The notes under the pieces are model-generated. The model saw nothing but the letters and a program-made list of their open reading frames with translations. It had not been told where the DNA came from and searched no databases. The translations under genes were made by a program, and so were the position numbers. This document shows, piece after piece, positions 20,301 to 30,100 of a DNA stretch of 59,453 bases. The stretch is taken from NCBI GenBank assembly GCA_002887195.1, contig PJAB01000027.1, forward strand, positions 1-59,453, read 5' to 3'. The stretch comes from Chrysochromulina parva. Lineage: Eukaryota > Haptophyta > Prymnesiales > Chrysochromulinaceae. The first letter of the stretch is position 1. Each line of letters starts with the position of its first letter.

Positions 20301-20415
20301 GCGCAACTTCCTCGGGCGGGTTCGAGGCGGACGAGGCCGAAGACATCGTCGCGATGGCTGCGCGAGCTGCTGCGCGTTCCTCACGCGCACGGTGCGGTGT
20401 GACTGTGATGACCAT
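17341..20415 (-). CDS. large low-complexity HTH / zinc-finger-like putative DNA-binding protein
   Basis: The 1024-aa open frame has a helix-turn-helix-like block at about residues 75-135. In it, LRTRGLSQTALCCQLSLS and VYFSIWLKGRPMPELTK resemble lambda-repressor/CUT-type DNA-binding domains. Near residues 533-563 a C-x2-C...H-x3-H pattern (FCSCCGRHFE ... HAGVHLVHSH) looks like a zinc finger. The rest is poly-Ala, poly-Gly/Ser and Pro-rich sequence, including PPTVL units and seven FPPT(G/V) repeats at about residues 680-715. A basic KRRRPDE stretch could be a nuclear signal. A transcription factor is a reasonable guess but rests on motif impressions. Continuous openness over 3 kb may be helped by GC-rich composition, so internal introns cannot be excluded. 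Confidence 0.6.
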   Translation of the reverse strand: MVITVTPHRAREERAAARAAIATMSSASSASNPPEEVAPSDQAPATAVTQGPEYTRGARGNLQELPLPTRAAEELASSVLEMLRTRGLSQTALCCQLSLSPVYFSIWLKGRPMPELTKQLYSAAIELWLDDEQFHILDPSITRTNPSQVPRSKGGKSLAEVKERAPTEPGGRAKAAAPKGSKQERDQLSVPTTPYGLLAELLSASPSGMAPSCSGTTELAFQLHSGTRPLPSAFRDGGVSTCTGIVVGAGGVGAGVGAGMGAALVSEAEASLLIVHAKLVLEETAAGTAPTSATAVAETTAAEGLSAGEAIESSGSGGGSGGGGAGSGGSPQVLWIEFRIEGDAAPLAVLLANGAMRAPDDVPAASTEDSRAAVLALTERPQRYRRTPSHHRENGMSSERSLLARALADSRRTAAEVAAAAAAAAAAAEVPETTTTARLPSPASSTAAAAPYLERAALGHPTAAAAAAAAAVTATAATAAARPVAASAATDLKSIRRQLLSTLQAMAAAPLQIRQRRRQALDLASAWGEGRGMWVGFCSCCGRHFERLDGTEQLAAHAGVHLVHSHLQRVRREELPAALNRLRAAATVGASAEALRLELEGARRLGRLVPDGALQRAMVMGEARLRVLDRPRAALLPPTVLPPTVLPPMLPAAGPAPPPPPAPSPHQGWGGWPPMARLASTVFPPTGFPPTGFPPTVFPPTVFPPTGFPPTGFPPTPSASGSGLGAMADAHEASRAGALAAAPLAPVAMAAEFAAAAAEIAAKRRRPDEPVTTADDAAGGAKRLRHDEHTATGAGADATMGVNGVDGVEGADATMAAAAASGTEDVRGVAAKDVGWRTLLPAAIAPFTPSTPFTPAGLVCDPMAMPGMVPFGMGSGSPTGLYPPAHSAAYASALMSRTGHLPEPPQAFSSADHLPQPPPACATRDASTGRCASASTGAGGGSNGAAMSTAPPVSTYSASGGTVIYNVLDTSLYGNWQPAGGRGRQPTPSAPLGRPKSTSPSPSASPSAAAAERAAPRSSALTAP
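18272..18378. repeat. 15-bp coding minisatellite (FPPT repeats)
   Basis: About seven units of the form GTTGGCGGGAAGCCC or GTTGGCGGGAAGACC lie in frame within the large minus-strand gene, encoding FPPTG/FPPTV. Related ACAGTKGGCGGCAA units occur at about 18480-18515. Confidence 0.85.
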
Positions 20416-20726
20416 AAACCCTGCCCCTGGGATCTAGATTAGACCGGGCAGCTCCCCCCGCTCTGGGGAAACGGAAAGGCCTGTGAGTACTGTGCGTACG
20501 GTATTGTGAAAAATGAGTGTACCGCAACTCCCGCGGGTACCCGGTACCCGCGCTGTGGCTGTACTGGAGTACCTGTATTCTCAGAATTAAATCTGCGTGA
20601 ATTCCACAGAAACGTGTGACAAGACCTTCGTTGGCGGAACCTTCGCACGCAGCGAGACACAGACAGTCAAGGTCAAAAGCAAAAACAACGCTGTCTGGCT
20701 GTGAACGCGAGGTCGTTTCTAGAGCA
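20416..20726. promoter_or_regulatory. intergenic, upstream of the HTH-like gene
   Basis: This 311-bp gap lies between two minus-strand genes and should include the promoter of the large putative DNA-binding protein. A GGTACCCG duplication occurs near 20535-20550. No gene seen. Confidence 0.3.
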
Positions 20727-21590
20727 CTAGCTTGTGTACAGCCCGCGCTCCTCCACAAAGGAGATCAGGCAGTCAGGCAGCATCGCGCGCGCGCTGCTGC
20801 CGTCGCCGGCCGCAACTGCCTTGCGCACCGCGCTAGACGAGAGGTCCGCCACCTGCGGATCATTGCGTAGGAAGTGCAGTCGGCCGCCTGTCACCTCGTC
20901 GGAGAGAGAGAGCACGAGTGCCTCCTGCTCCTCCGTGCGCAACGGCTCAAGGTTGCTCGCACTGGCCGGATCGCGGCTAGCGACCAGCACCTCGACCGCG
21001 CGAAAAATGTCGCGTAGCGCCGCGTCCAGCCCGCCGGGCGCGTAGTACTTGGGATCGACGATGCGTACCCATGTGTCGAAGCCGACGAGCACCACGATGC
21101 GCACGCCGCCCTCGCGGTCGCCAAAGAGCTGCTGCAATGCCGTCGCCTTGTCGACAAAGAGCGGGTGCGCAGTCACGCCGCAGAGCATCGAGCCCGGAGG
21201 TTCGGCTGTGGCGGCGATGGCCTCCATCATTTCGAGGCGCTGCACAAGCGAAGCGCCAACGATTGGCTTGTCGGCGTTTTGCTTGGCGAGGAGGAGCAGC
21301 GAGCGCCCCATGCCAAACGTCTTCGTCGCGGCATCGATCATGTGCAGGTGCGCGCGCGTCGGCGGATTGAAAGATGAGTCAAGCACCGCGAGGCCATTAG
21401 AGGGCAACGTGGCCTCGCCAAGTGTGAGCTCTATACGCGGCGGCTCACCAATCGAAACGGAGTCAAGCGCGCGCTGCAAACGCTCCTGGTTGACAGCAAG
21501 CATCGATAACGGACGAGCGCGCACGCTGCAGAGCAGGGCCAACGTTGTCGCAGAGCAGCGTGAGGCCCGAGCGATGTGTCGACGCATCAA
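20727..21590 (-). CDS. NMNAT-like nucleotidyltransferase
   Basis: The 287-aa protein has the nucleotidyltransferase alpha/beta-phosphodiesterase fold of nicotinamide/nicotinate mononucleotide adenylyltransferases, enzymes that make NAD. The signature LDSSFNPPTRAHLHM matches the GxFxPxHxxH-type ATP-binding motif, with Thr in place of the first His. The late motif VADLSSSAVRKAVAAG matches the ISSTxxR motif. VVLVGFDTWVRIVDPKYY in the centre fits substrate-loop positions. It most resembles the Pof1-type eukaryotic relatives, whose activity is less certain. The N-terminal 30 or so residues (MMRRHIARASRCSATTLALL) could be a mitochondrial leader. It diverges from the MFS transporter gene across about 240 bp. 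Confidence 0.8.
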   Translation of the reverse strand: MMRRHIARASRCSATTLALLCSVRARPLSMLAVNQERLQRALDSVSIGEPPRIELTLGEATLPSNGLAVLDSSFNPPTRAHLHMIDAATKTFGMGRSLLLLAKQNADKPIVGASLVQRLEMMEAIAATAEPPGSMLCGVTAHPLFVDKATALQQLFGDREGGVRIVVLVGFDTWVRIVDPKYYAPGGLDAALRDIFRAVEVLVASRDPASASNLEPLRTEEQEALVLSLSDEVTGGRLHFLRNDPQVADLSSSAVRKAVAAGDGSSARAMLPDCLISFVEERGLYTS

Positions 21591-21829
21591 AAGAACAAAG
21601 CGGTTTCATCACGAACTGCCAGGGGAGTCATCCTTTTTATGTCTTCGACACTCCGGACGCCGCCGTTTCGGATTGTTCCGAAACTCTCTGCGCCTTTTCC
21701 CAGGTCGCGTCTTCGCACCATGGGAGAACAAGGCCGACGACTCTCACTCTCGTGCCGCAGTCGTGGGCCACTGCGAGCCCCTTGCGTGATTCTTGCGTGG
21801 GCCCCATCGGCAGTGGCGTGAGGACGGCG
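21591..21829. promoter_or_regulatory. short divergent promoter region
   Basis: The 239 bp between the nucleotidyltransferase start (-) and the MFS start (+) must carry both promoters. The inference is from spacing only. Confidence 0.4.
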
Positions 21830-23167
21830 ATGAGCCGCATCTGGACCTTTGCCTTCGTCTGCGCTGTGGCGTGTACCACTTCTGGCGGGGTGATCCTTGG
21901 GCTCGGTGCCTTTGCGAATCGCATCGGCTCGAGCGGCCTCCTGGATGCCGAGGGCCTCAACATAGTCTTCGACTTCGGCTTCCAGATGCTCACGTGGATG
22001 TCACTAGTGTGGAGCGCGTTGCACGACAGCCTCGGTCCGCGCGGTTGTGCTGTCCTTGGGCTCATGATTGCTGCCTTCGGAAACACGGTGATCGCTCTCG
22101 CGGTGGTCCAAGAAGTGCGCAACCCGTATGCCTACGCCGTTGGCTATGGCTTGATTGGTGGTGGCGGCAACGGCCCCTACATCACGGCCTACCATTTTGC
22201 GAATCTGTTTCCTGCCAAAAGGGGACTGTGTATCTCCATCTTAGCGGCGGCGTTCAACGTCGCTGGCTACGCGTATCTCGTATTGAACATCCCGCGCATT
22301 CCGCTCGATACTTTCTTCATTGCCTACGCCGTGTACACAAGCTGCTGCTGCGTAGGCGTCGGCGCCATTTATCCTGATACGCCGTATGTGGTCGGCGACG
22401 CGCCCGGGCTCCGACAACCGAGGCTCTGCCCAGGCGTCGGTACTAGCAATCCGCTCCGGGCGACACTGAGCGCGCTGCGAATCGCGACCCCAGAGCTCCG
22501 CAAGTGGCGGTTTTGGGGCTATTGCCTCACGTTTGGGTGGGCGGCTCTCGTGGGGCAGTGGGGCGCGGGTGCCGCGGGCTCCGGCGAGTTGAGTGGCAAC
22601 GTCACGTACTTGCAATGGTTCGTGCCGGTTGTCATCAACGCTACCTTCCTGCTCACCCCGCTTATCGGCAGCCTGATCGATCGTACCGGGTTCTGCATCC
22701 CCGCGCTGCTACTCGTGGCGTCCATGCAGCTCGTGGTAGCTCTCATGTGGGCTGGCGGGGCTGGCGCCACGTGGGCTGTGCCCGTAGCGGTGTGCGTGCT
22801 GGGTGCGCTCGCGTACACGATCGAGTTTGCCTACTTGACGCTCACCTTCCCGGCGCAGGCGTACCCTGGCCTCCTCACCGTCACCCTGATGGTGCAAGGG
22901 GTCCTTGGCTTCATCGCGTGGCCACTGCTTTCCACTGGCTACCTGTTTGGATGCAACCTGTGCTCTTCCAGTTTTCTGCTGCTGCTGCTGCCGAGCCTAC
23001 CGCTGTACGCGTGGCCACTGCTCTGCCACGGACGTGTGCGCAAGGACGAAGAGTTGCTGCGGGCGGCGGCACGCGGATTTCCTAACCACGGAAGTGCGGA
23101 ACGTAGAGCCTCAACATCGACTGTAGAAGTGATCCCGGCAATCTTAGAGAGCAATACCAGTAAGTAG
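21830..23167 (+). CDS. major facilitator superfamily transporter
   Basis: The 445-aa protein starts MSRIWTFAFVCAVACTTSGG and has about twelve hydrophobic segments in two sets of six. Examples are VILGLGAFANRIG, CAVLGLMIAAFGNTVIALAV, YGLIGGGGNGPYITAYHFANLF, and the second-half helices AALVGQWGAGAAGSG and VAVCVLGALAYTIEFAYL. The Gly-rich GLIGGGGNGPYITAYHFANLFPAKRG fits the TM4-5 region of SLC43/FMP42-like plasma-membrane or organelle carriers. That subfamily is a suggestion. The substrate cannot be inferred. The in-frame ATG at 21545 lies inside the divergent gene, so I chose 21830. Confidence 0.75.
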   Translation: MSRIWTFAFVCAVACTTSGGVILGLGAFANRIGSSGLLDAEGLNIVFDFGFQMLTWMSLVWSALHDSLGPRGCAVLGLMIAAFGNTVIALAVVQEVRNPYAYAVGYGLIGGGGNGPYITAYHFANLFPAKRGLCISILAAAFNVAGYAYLVLNIPRIPLDTFFIAYAVYTSCCCVGVGAIYPDTPYVVGDAPGLRQPRLCPGVGTSNPLRATLSALRIATPELRKWRFWGYCLTFGWAALVGQWGAGAAGSGELSGNVTYLQWFVPVVINATFLLTPLIGSLIDRTGFCIPALLLVASMQLVVALMWAGGAGATWAVPVAVCVLGALAYTIEFAYLTLTFPAQAYPGLLTVTLMVQGVLGFIAWPLLSTGYLFGCNLCSSSFLLLLLPSLPLYAWPLLCHGRVRKDEELLRAAARGFPNHGSAERRASTSTVEVIPAILESNTSK

Positions 23168-23726
23168 TAGTCTCCGCGCCAGTTTCGAGCTTTCACCCCG
23201 CGCAGCAGGGTACTAGAGAGGGTTACTTACGTTTCGGCAAACTGTGATCAGTGTTACTACTACACCTCTGTGGGGGGGGGCGAATTCAGCTGACGACTAA
23301 CCAAGACGTAAAACCGGGGCTAAAATTCGTGCCCCTTGGAGAGACCACAATGTCAAGTGTCGGGGGGGAACCATTTCACACGGCCACGCGCGCGAGCAAA
23401 GCCGCAAGCGCGCGCGCGACCAAGGGTCGGGTCCAAGCCGGCGCGCGCGACTCTCCGGCGGCGCGGTGCTCAGGCATGTGCTCCGGCCTCCGCCGCCGCG
23501 GGCCCGAGCAAACGAGTCACGCGTCACGCCGCTGTGCGCTTCAAGCCCGTCATGGAGGAGCCATTAGCATCACACCGTCAACCATAGCAGGCCCCTGCGC
23601 CCTTGGTGCATTTTGCATGCACGACCCCCCAAAGTTGCAACGATTCCTTTCTTTTTTGTGACCGTTGGGTCGTTGCTCACAAAAAGAAAATCGTGCGCGT
23701 GCGTGTGCCCTTCGCGCGACGTTATC
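23168..23726. other. intergenic
   Basis: No gene is supported between the MFS and dioxygenase-like genes. A G-run (23271-23280) and CGCG-rich DNA give chance open frames on both strands. The frame opening at 23613 joins the next gene, but its 38 extra residues look like leader. Confidence 0.35.
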
Positions 23727-25262
23727 ATGATGATTCTTTTGCTTACTTCACTGGCGGCCATGGATAGATCCTCGCCGTGGATGAAGCTGCACAGACCATT
23801 CAGCGTGCTCTGCGACTACATCACTCGGCAGGGGTGCAAGATAGACCTTGACGCGACCACGGATCCCCAAGGCGATGGCGGTGCGGTGCTGTGCAAGGCA
23901 GCGACTGGTAATCGTAGTTGCGATGTGCCCACGCACACGCTGCGAGCGTTACTTTCCACATGCCCAGGCGCCATGCGGTGGCGGCGTTCCAAACTGGGTC
24001 CATCATATTGGCCAGGAAATGCGGATGGCGTCTTCACGGCGCGCTGGATCAATGGCCGCCGCTACGGCTGGTGCCTCGCCGCTGCCGGGCTGCCGCGCCG
24101 CGCCCGCAGCAACGACACACAGCTGATTGAGACTCACACGTTCCTCATCGATCTAGAGGCGACCAGACCGTCGTGCGGCACTTCTGTGGGCGACCCGTTC
24201 ATGGTGCTCGCCATCCGGCCCGAAAAGGGTCTGCCGTCAGAGCTGATGGTGCCCAGCCGCCTCCCTCCAAGTGAGCCCGGCGGTCATCCCAAGGGCCGCG
24301 CGCTGCTCGGGCTCGTGGAGCGGCTGCTCGGCGTGCGTGAGCACCGCCAGTTCGAGCGCGCGACCAACTCGAGCTTCACGGTGATGATGCGCCTCCTCGC
24401 GCAGCAGAGTGACGCGTTCGTCGAGATGGCGCTTAATAGCGAGGCGCGCCTCTTGGACGACAAGCACATCGATGACCACAGTCTGAACCGAGCAGGGCTC
24501 ACTGCGCTTCGGAAGCTCGTGTTTGAGCAGGCACTCGTCGCCCGCCGCGCCGTCTACCGCCGCCGACACGCTTCTCTCTACCCGGAGCTGGAGGCAGACG
24601 CGAAGGCTTGGGATGAGACGGGCATGCTCCTGTTGTATCATTTCAACGCCTCCAAGCTCGAGCAGCGGCAGCGGCTGCTCAACGTACTCCGCACGATCAC
24701 GGCCAGCCCCGAGCTCAAGCTGCCGTGCCGCCACGGCCGCAAGAACAAGTGCGCGGAGCCCGCCTGCTGCGACGACACGAGCTGGCTCATCTCGAACCAT
24801 ATCGTGCACGACACGCACGAAGGGACCTACGACATGCATGTGGACTGCTTGGTGCCTTCGATCAAGATGTGGATCTACCCCAACGGCGTGGGCACCAGCG
24901 AAGGCCCCTTCCACTATGTGAACGGCTCGCACATCTCGACAGTTGAGAAGCTTCGATGGTTGCATGCAAAGAGCCAGCCACCCGCCCATAGCTTCGTCGG
25001 TTGCCTCGCGCCGCGTACCGAGCTGCGCGACGATCGCATCTCCGAGCTTGGGTATCAGACCATGACGCCGATGGCCCCACTCCTTCCCAACACCGTCCTT
25101 ATAGCCGACACCAGTGGAGTCCACCGCCGCGGTCGCGCCCATCCAGGCACGGCGCGCACCGCATATTCCCTCCGATTCCCTCCGATCTACGCCATCCCTC
25201 GCACTTACATGCTGCCGTTCACACACCCCTTCAAGGAGCACACAGTGGCGCTCTTTGATTGA
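23727..25262 (+). CDS. PhyH-like 2-oxoglutarate/Fe(II) dioxygenase, secreted or luminal
   Basis: The 511-aa protein begins with a short hydrophobic signal-like segment (MMILLLTSLAAMDRSS). The C-terminal third matches the phytanoyl-CoA-dioxygenase-type fold. The iron-binding H-x-D motif appears in TYDMHVDCLVPS (about residue 370). The strand WIYPNGVGTSEGPFHYVNGSH carries the typical GP.H..PGSH-like segment. The distal His plus 2-oxoglutarate-binding Arg are in GVHRRGRAH ... ARTAYSLRF (about residues 464-475). The N-terminal two thirds have several Cys and Trp and no recognised domain. Substrate is unknown. An in-frame ATG at 23613 would bury the signal segment and is disfavoured. Confidence 0.72.
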   Translation: MMILLLTSLAAMDRSSPWMKLHRPFSVLCDYITRQGCKIDLDATTDPQGDGGAVLCKAATGNRSCDVPTHTLRALLSTCPGAMRWRRSKLGPSYWPGNADGVFTARWINGRRYGWCLAAAGLPRRARSNDTQLIETHTFLIDLEATRPSCGTSVGDPFMVLAIRPEKGLPSELMVPSRLPPSEPGGHPKGRALLGLVERLLGVREHRQFERATNSSFTVMMRLLAQQSDAFVEMALNSEARLLDDKHIDDHSLNRAGLTALRKLVFEQALVARRAVYRRRHASLYPELEADAKAWDETGMLLLYHFNASKLEQRQRLLNVLRTITASPELKLPCRHGRKNKCAEPACCDDTSWLISNHIVHDTHEGTYDMHVDCLVPSIKMWIYPNGVGTSEGPFHYVNGSHISTVEKLRWLHAKSQPPAHSFVGCLAPRTELRDDRISELGYQTMTPMAPLLPNTVLIADTSGVHRRGRAHPGTARTAYSLRFPPIYAIPRTYMLPFTHPFKEHTVALFD

Positions 25263-25447
25263 CACAGCGTCTCCAGCGAGTGCAGACCTCTTCACATATA
25301 AACATTTCTCGAGGTTTTGTTTCAGAAAAAGGAACATCGTGCCTCCCAACCATTTTCCCAATTGCATGTTGTCGCGTTGTAACGAACTGACGAATCTCGA
25401 TCAATTCCAACCGCCCACCGGCCCACGATGGAAAAACTCCCCATGCG
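25263..25447. other. short intergenic
   Basis: This 185-bp gap between co-oriented genes is AT-richer than its surroundings (near 25295-25370). It probably holds the terminator of one gene and the promoter of the next. Confidence 0.3.
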
Positions 25448-26509
25448 GTGGAATGCCTGGCGTCCAAGATGCTCGCAATCTTCATCATGGGCGCACCAGC
25501 GCCGATAGCACAGGCGCCAAAAGCACAGGCGTCGGTCATCGGCGGCTACGGCGATTTCTTCTTCCAGTACGAGCCGTCGCGCCTGCCCATGCCGGCTGGC
25601 ACCTCGCTCAACAACGCACACGGCCTCGTCGTTGACCCGCTGACAAACGAAATCATCCTCACCTATGAGCCTAACCACGACTCCGACTCGCACTGCATGG
25701 TTCGCTTTAAGCCCGATGGCACAGACGGTGTCACGATTGGCGACGGCACGGGGCTGTGCGAGGGCACGCCCCACGGCCTCCGTCTGTCTGCAGAGGGCTC
25801 CGACCTCTTCCTCTACCACGCAAACAGCGACGCCACGCTGCACAAGACGACGCTCGATGGCAAGCTGCTGTGGACCGTCAAGGGCGCGCCAACTGCTGAC
25901 CCGGCCTTTCAGCCCAACAAACCGACGTGGTTTGCAGCGCCGCCGGGCTCCAAGTTTGTGTACATGGCCGACGGCTACGGCTCCAACTACGTGCACTCCT
26001 ACACGCATGATGGCGTCTACGCCAATTACTCATTCGGTGGACGTGGTAGACGTGGTAGACGCGGTAGACGCGGCACCGATATCGGCAAGTTCCACACGTG
26101 CCACTGCATCAACTACGACGCGCGCGTGGGCAAGATCATCGTGACGGACCGCGAGAATCATCGACACCAGTACTTTGATCTGAATCCGACGGGAGGGCCG
26201 CAGCTCACATACTCGAGCGTCTTCACCACGCCGGGGCTGGAGCGGCCCTGCACGCACCACGTTGCGCCTGACGGCGTGCATGCGGTCGTGCCGTCGCTCG
26301 AAGGCCCAGTGGGCATCCTTGACGGTACCAACACGCTTGTCTCGCTGGTCAACGTGAGCGGGCTGCTCGGCAACCAGGGGCACCTGCACCCTCACGACGC
26401 GATCATGCTGCCGAGCGGCGATCTTGTGGTCGCCACGTGGAAACCGGGCCGTCTCTCCTATTGGCGCAAGCTGCCCAAAGAGCAGGCCCAAGGTCGAGGC
26501 GTGAATTGA
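25448..26509 (+). CDS. NHL/SGL-type beta-propeller protein
   Basis: The 353-aa product has a short hydrophobic N-terminus (MLAIFIMGAPAPIAQA from a second ATG at 25469), probably a signal peptide. A repeated strand pattern follows: NNAHGLVVDPLTNEIILTY, TPHGLRLSAEGSDLFLYHA, KPTWFAAPPGSKFVYMAD, NYDARVGKIIVTDREN, THHVAPDGVHAVVPS and HPHDAIMLPSGDLVVATW. These fit a six-bladed propeller of the NHL/SMP-30/peptidyl-amidating-lyase class. The His at start of several blades resembles metal or substrate ligands of that class. An Arg/Gly insertion (GGRGRRGRRGRRG) from a 9-bp repeat at 26037-26073 interrupts one loop. Enzyme function is not inferable. Confidence 0.65.
   Translation: MECLASKMLAIFIMGAPAPIAQAPKAQASVIGGYGDFFFQYEPSRLPMPAGTSLNNAHGLVVDPLTNEIILTYEPNHDSDSHCMVRFKPDGTDGVTIGDGTGLCEGTPHGLRLSAEGSDLFLYHANSDATLHKTTLDGKLLWTVKGAPTADPAFQPNKPTWFAAPPGSKFVYMADGYGSNYVHSYTHDGVYANYSFGGRGRRGRRGRRGTDIGKFHTCHCINYDARVGKIIVTDRENHRHQYFDLNPTGGPQLTYSSVFTTPGLERPCTHHVAPDGVHAVVPSLEGPVGILDGTNTLVSLVNVSGLLGNQGHLHPHDAIMLPSGDLVVATWKPGRLSYWRKLPKEQAQGRGVN
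26037..26073. repeat. 9-bp coding minisatellite (RGR repeat)
   Basis: Four units of the form CGTGGTAGA/CGCGGTAGA lie in frame in the beta-propeller gene, encoding RGRRGRRGRRG. Confidence 0.85.
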
Positions 26510-27119
26510 CGTGTACATGTAGCGCGTGCCCGCGCGGCCTGCACGGCATTCAAGGGCATTCTTCACCGTTCATGGGTGTTCACCGATGAAAGGGGAAACT
26601 TGATCAGGCATGTCAGGGGCGTGTTTGCTTACTTTATTCAGGTCGAATAGGGGAAATACTAAGCTCTTTCAGGCGGAATGTATGCAAAGGCCACTGGCAA
26701 AGGTGCACGCTAGACGCTTGGGCTTGCGCGGGCTTCGCCTTCGGCCTGCGGCTGCGCCGCGGCTACCCGAAAAGGGAAAAGCTCCAATGCTAAAGGGGAA
26801 TACAGCTGATTTGCATCTCACTTGGTATCCCGCCAGCAGGGTTTTACGTTGGCGTACCTATTATGTACCTGTGGCAAATACAGCTGATCTAAGCAAGAGC
26901 GCATGGGCTAGGGTTAGTTGAGTAGGCGCGGAGTCAGAAATATTGCATCCGGGGTTCCGGGCGTCCTCCCTCGGACCTTGGACCTTGCAGACGCTGGGCA
27001 CCACAATAAGAAGTCTGAAAATTTTTGAGCAAACTTGCGGTACGTTTAGGATCCTCGCAAGCATGCGATCTACTTTTTCCGTTTCCCAAAAACGACATTA
27101 GACGGGAAAAAGCGATTTC
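26510..27119. other. intergenic
   Basis: No gene is supported in these 610 bp. The stretch 26690-26765 contains GGCTTGCGC/GGCTTCGCC/GGCCTGCGG near-repeats typical of structured non-coding or mobile-derived DNA. AT content is higher than in genes. Confidence 0.35.
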
Positions 27120-30100
27120 ATGTCGACTTCTCAAATCATCATGCCCGACGGCATCGGCTGGTGGTATTACGAAGACGAGGGGACGAGTGGAGAGGTGCTG
27201 GAGCACGAGGGGACCTCACGCGACACGGATGACGACGACGCTCCTGAATGGCTGCAAGACGCTGCCGCACGAGCGGCAGGTGTAAAGGACGCAAATGCTC
27301 TTGCAGAGACCTGGTCTCCAGCAAAGGCTCGCCGAGTTCATGACAGCCTGGCGGCGGCCGTAGAGCAGGTGGAGGCTGCCACGGCGGCCAAGAGGGCTGC
27401 GGCCGAGGCACAGGCGCTCGCTGAGCTCGAGGTAAAGGAGGCGGCCATGGCACGAGCGCAGGCGGCAGCTGCTAACGAGGCCCGCGACGCGTCCGACAGG
27501 CGAGCGGCGCAGGCCGAGAAGATGGCCATGCAGGCCGCGGCCGCTCTCGAGCTCACCGAGCAGAAGCTCAAAGCGACACAATTAGCCGCCACCACCCTGC
27601 GGGAGGAAGCAGCCCAAGCACTCGAGGTACGTGACGAGGCGCGGCGCGCAGTGGCGGCGGCCGAGGTGGCCGCGCGGGACGCCGAGACGCAGGCACATCG
27701 GGCGGCTCGCGAGAAGGCGGAAGCGGTGGAGGCGGCTCAGGCGAGGGTGAGGGCGGCGCAGCAGCAGGCTGCGAAGGCGCAGGAGGAGCGAGATATGGCG
27801 GCCCTCGTAACGGCCCTTGAGCTCCGCGGAGGAGCCGAGCTGGACGCAGAGCGGCTTGCGAAGGTGCGGGAGGCGTCCCTCGTCGCTCAGCAGGCGGCGC
27901 AGACGCTGGCCACGCGGGAACAAACGGCTCGCGAGCGGGCGCAAACGCAGCGGGCAGCGCAGGCGACGCAGGCGACGCAGGCGACGCAGGCGATGAGGGC
28001 GGCGCAGGGGGCGCAGGTGGCGGCGCAGGCGGCGCAGGTGGCGGCGGGGCGTGACCCGGCCGCGGCCGCGGCCGCGGCCAGGCACGCCCAGGCTGCGGCC
28101 ATCGAACAGGCGTCGGCTGGAGCGAGCGCCTCATCCAGGGCGCGCAGGGCGGCCGAGGAAAAGGAAGAGGCCATACGTCGAACAGAGCAGCAGCAGGTGG
28201 CGGCACGAACAGAGCAGCACCAGCCTCAGGAGACGCTCTCATTCTTCCACGGATGGTGGCCGGTTCCTCCTCCGAAGATCGAAGACCTCGGTGATACCGC
28301 GGCGACACCGCCGAGAATGTCGCCGACCTCGGCGACAACCTCGGTGGGATCTCCCTCTGGCCTGAGCGGCACTGCAACAGGAATCAATGTAGAGACGCCC
28401 ACACCCGTCTTACCGTTCTCGGCGGTATCGCCGCGGAGAGAGACGGGAGAGATGGTCGTCTTCGGCCTCACCGCGGCCCGAACACAACTACTACCAGGCC
28501 TGCGCCCCTCGAGCGGTTACTCGAGCGGCGGCAGCCTCGAGAGGCCGTCCGTGGCTCACTTTCACGGCGGATCAGCGCAGCCACCGGCGACATCACCACC
28601 GGTTGATCTGAAGATAAAGCTACGGCCGATGGCCGTGCAGGAGCCAGCGCCAGCACCTGCGACAACACCACCGGTTGATCTGAAGGCGAAGCTGCGGCCG
28701 GCAGCGAGCATAGAGACAAGGCCGCTCGCGGACTTGAGCAGGCGGCACATCGACATGACTTTCGATGGCTTCCGTCGGCTGGAGCCGACTTTCGATCTGG
28801 CGGCACCTGCAGCAGCCCCCGCACATAGCATGCCGCCGGCCCCACTGCTGCCTCCCATGCCGACAGAGGCGCCCCCCCAGCCTCTCGTTCAGCTGTCCTC
28901 TACAGGTTCATCAGTGGATGCCAGCATCCACAGATGGTTCTCATCTCTGGATACAAGCGCTGCGGAGACACCAGCGAAAGCAGAAGCGGTGAATGCAGAG
29001 GCGGGGAAGGCAGAGGCGGTGAAGGCAGAGGCGGCAAAGGCTGAAGCGGTGAACGCAGAAGCGGTGAAGGCAGAGGCGGCGAAGGCAGAGGCGGGGAAGG
29101 CAGAGGCGGCGAAGGCAGAGGCGGTGAAGGCAGAGGCGGCGAAGGATGAGGCGATGAAGGCAGAAGCGGCCATGGCTGCCGCGGCAGCCGAAGTCAAGGC
29201 GGCCAGGGCGGAGGCGGCGGCTAAGAAAGAGAGAGTAGCGGCCTTGGCCGCTGCTGCAGAAGCCGAGAGCAAGCTGGCAAGAGCAGAGGTGTCGGCCAAG
29301 GCTGCCGCGGCTCTCGAGGCCGCTATAAAGGCGGAGGCAGAAGCGGCACAGGCAGCAGCGACAGCGACAAAAGCAGCAGCAGCGGAAGCAACGGCGTCAA
29401 AAGGAACAGCGGCAAGAGCAGCAGCGTCGGAGGCTGCACACGCAGCGGCAAGAGCGGCAGCGGCGGATGCCGCAGCGGCGAGGGCAGCAGCGGCGGCGGC
29501 GGAAGCACCGGCAACGAGCACCGAGGCTCCGAACCCCGTGCTCGGCTTCCTCGACAGCCTCTTCAACTCGAATACGAGTCCCACGAAGCCCAAGAGTGAA
29601 GTCGATGGCTCGCACTGGCCACCACCGAAGCAGGTGCCGAAGAAAACCCCGGAAGAAGCAGCGTCGCAAGGAACGGCGGCAAAGGCGGCAGCGGCGGAGG
29701 CCGCAGAGGCGAGGGCAGCAGCGGCGAAGGTAGCTGCGGCGAAGGTAGCTGCGGCACAGGGAGCAGCAGCCGAGGCAGCAGCGGCGAGGGCAGCATCGGC
29801 GAAGGCAGAAGCGGCAAGGGCCGCAGCAGCTATTGTAGCAGCGGGAAGGGCACAACGGGTAGCTCGTGAGAAGCAGGAAACAGAAGCAGAGGCGGCAAGG
29901 GCGGTGGCGGCGTCAGTGGCGTCGGAGGCACAATCTGCTGCATCAGATGAGAGTGTCCTCGATCGTGCGCGGCTTCTTCTCTACGGCACGCCGGCGGAGG
30001 CAGTAGCGCTTGAAGCAGCAGCGGCGCAAGCAGAAGCATCGGATGACATTGACGCAGCGTGGCGGTTGACGTCGGCGGAGGGTGCAGCGCTTCGACGCGC

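Noticed and set aside
26690..26770. possible mobile element or structured RNA in GGCTTGCGC near-repeats
   Set aside because: No terminal repeats, no target duplication and no coding sequence of a transposase could be seen.
28889..29593. 234-aa Ala/Ser-rich minus-strand open frame
   Set aside because: Antisense translation of the KAEA repeats; no independent support.
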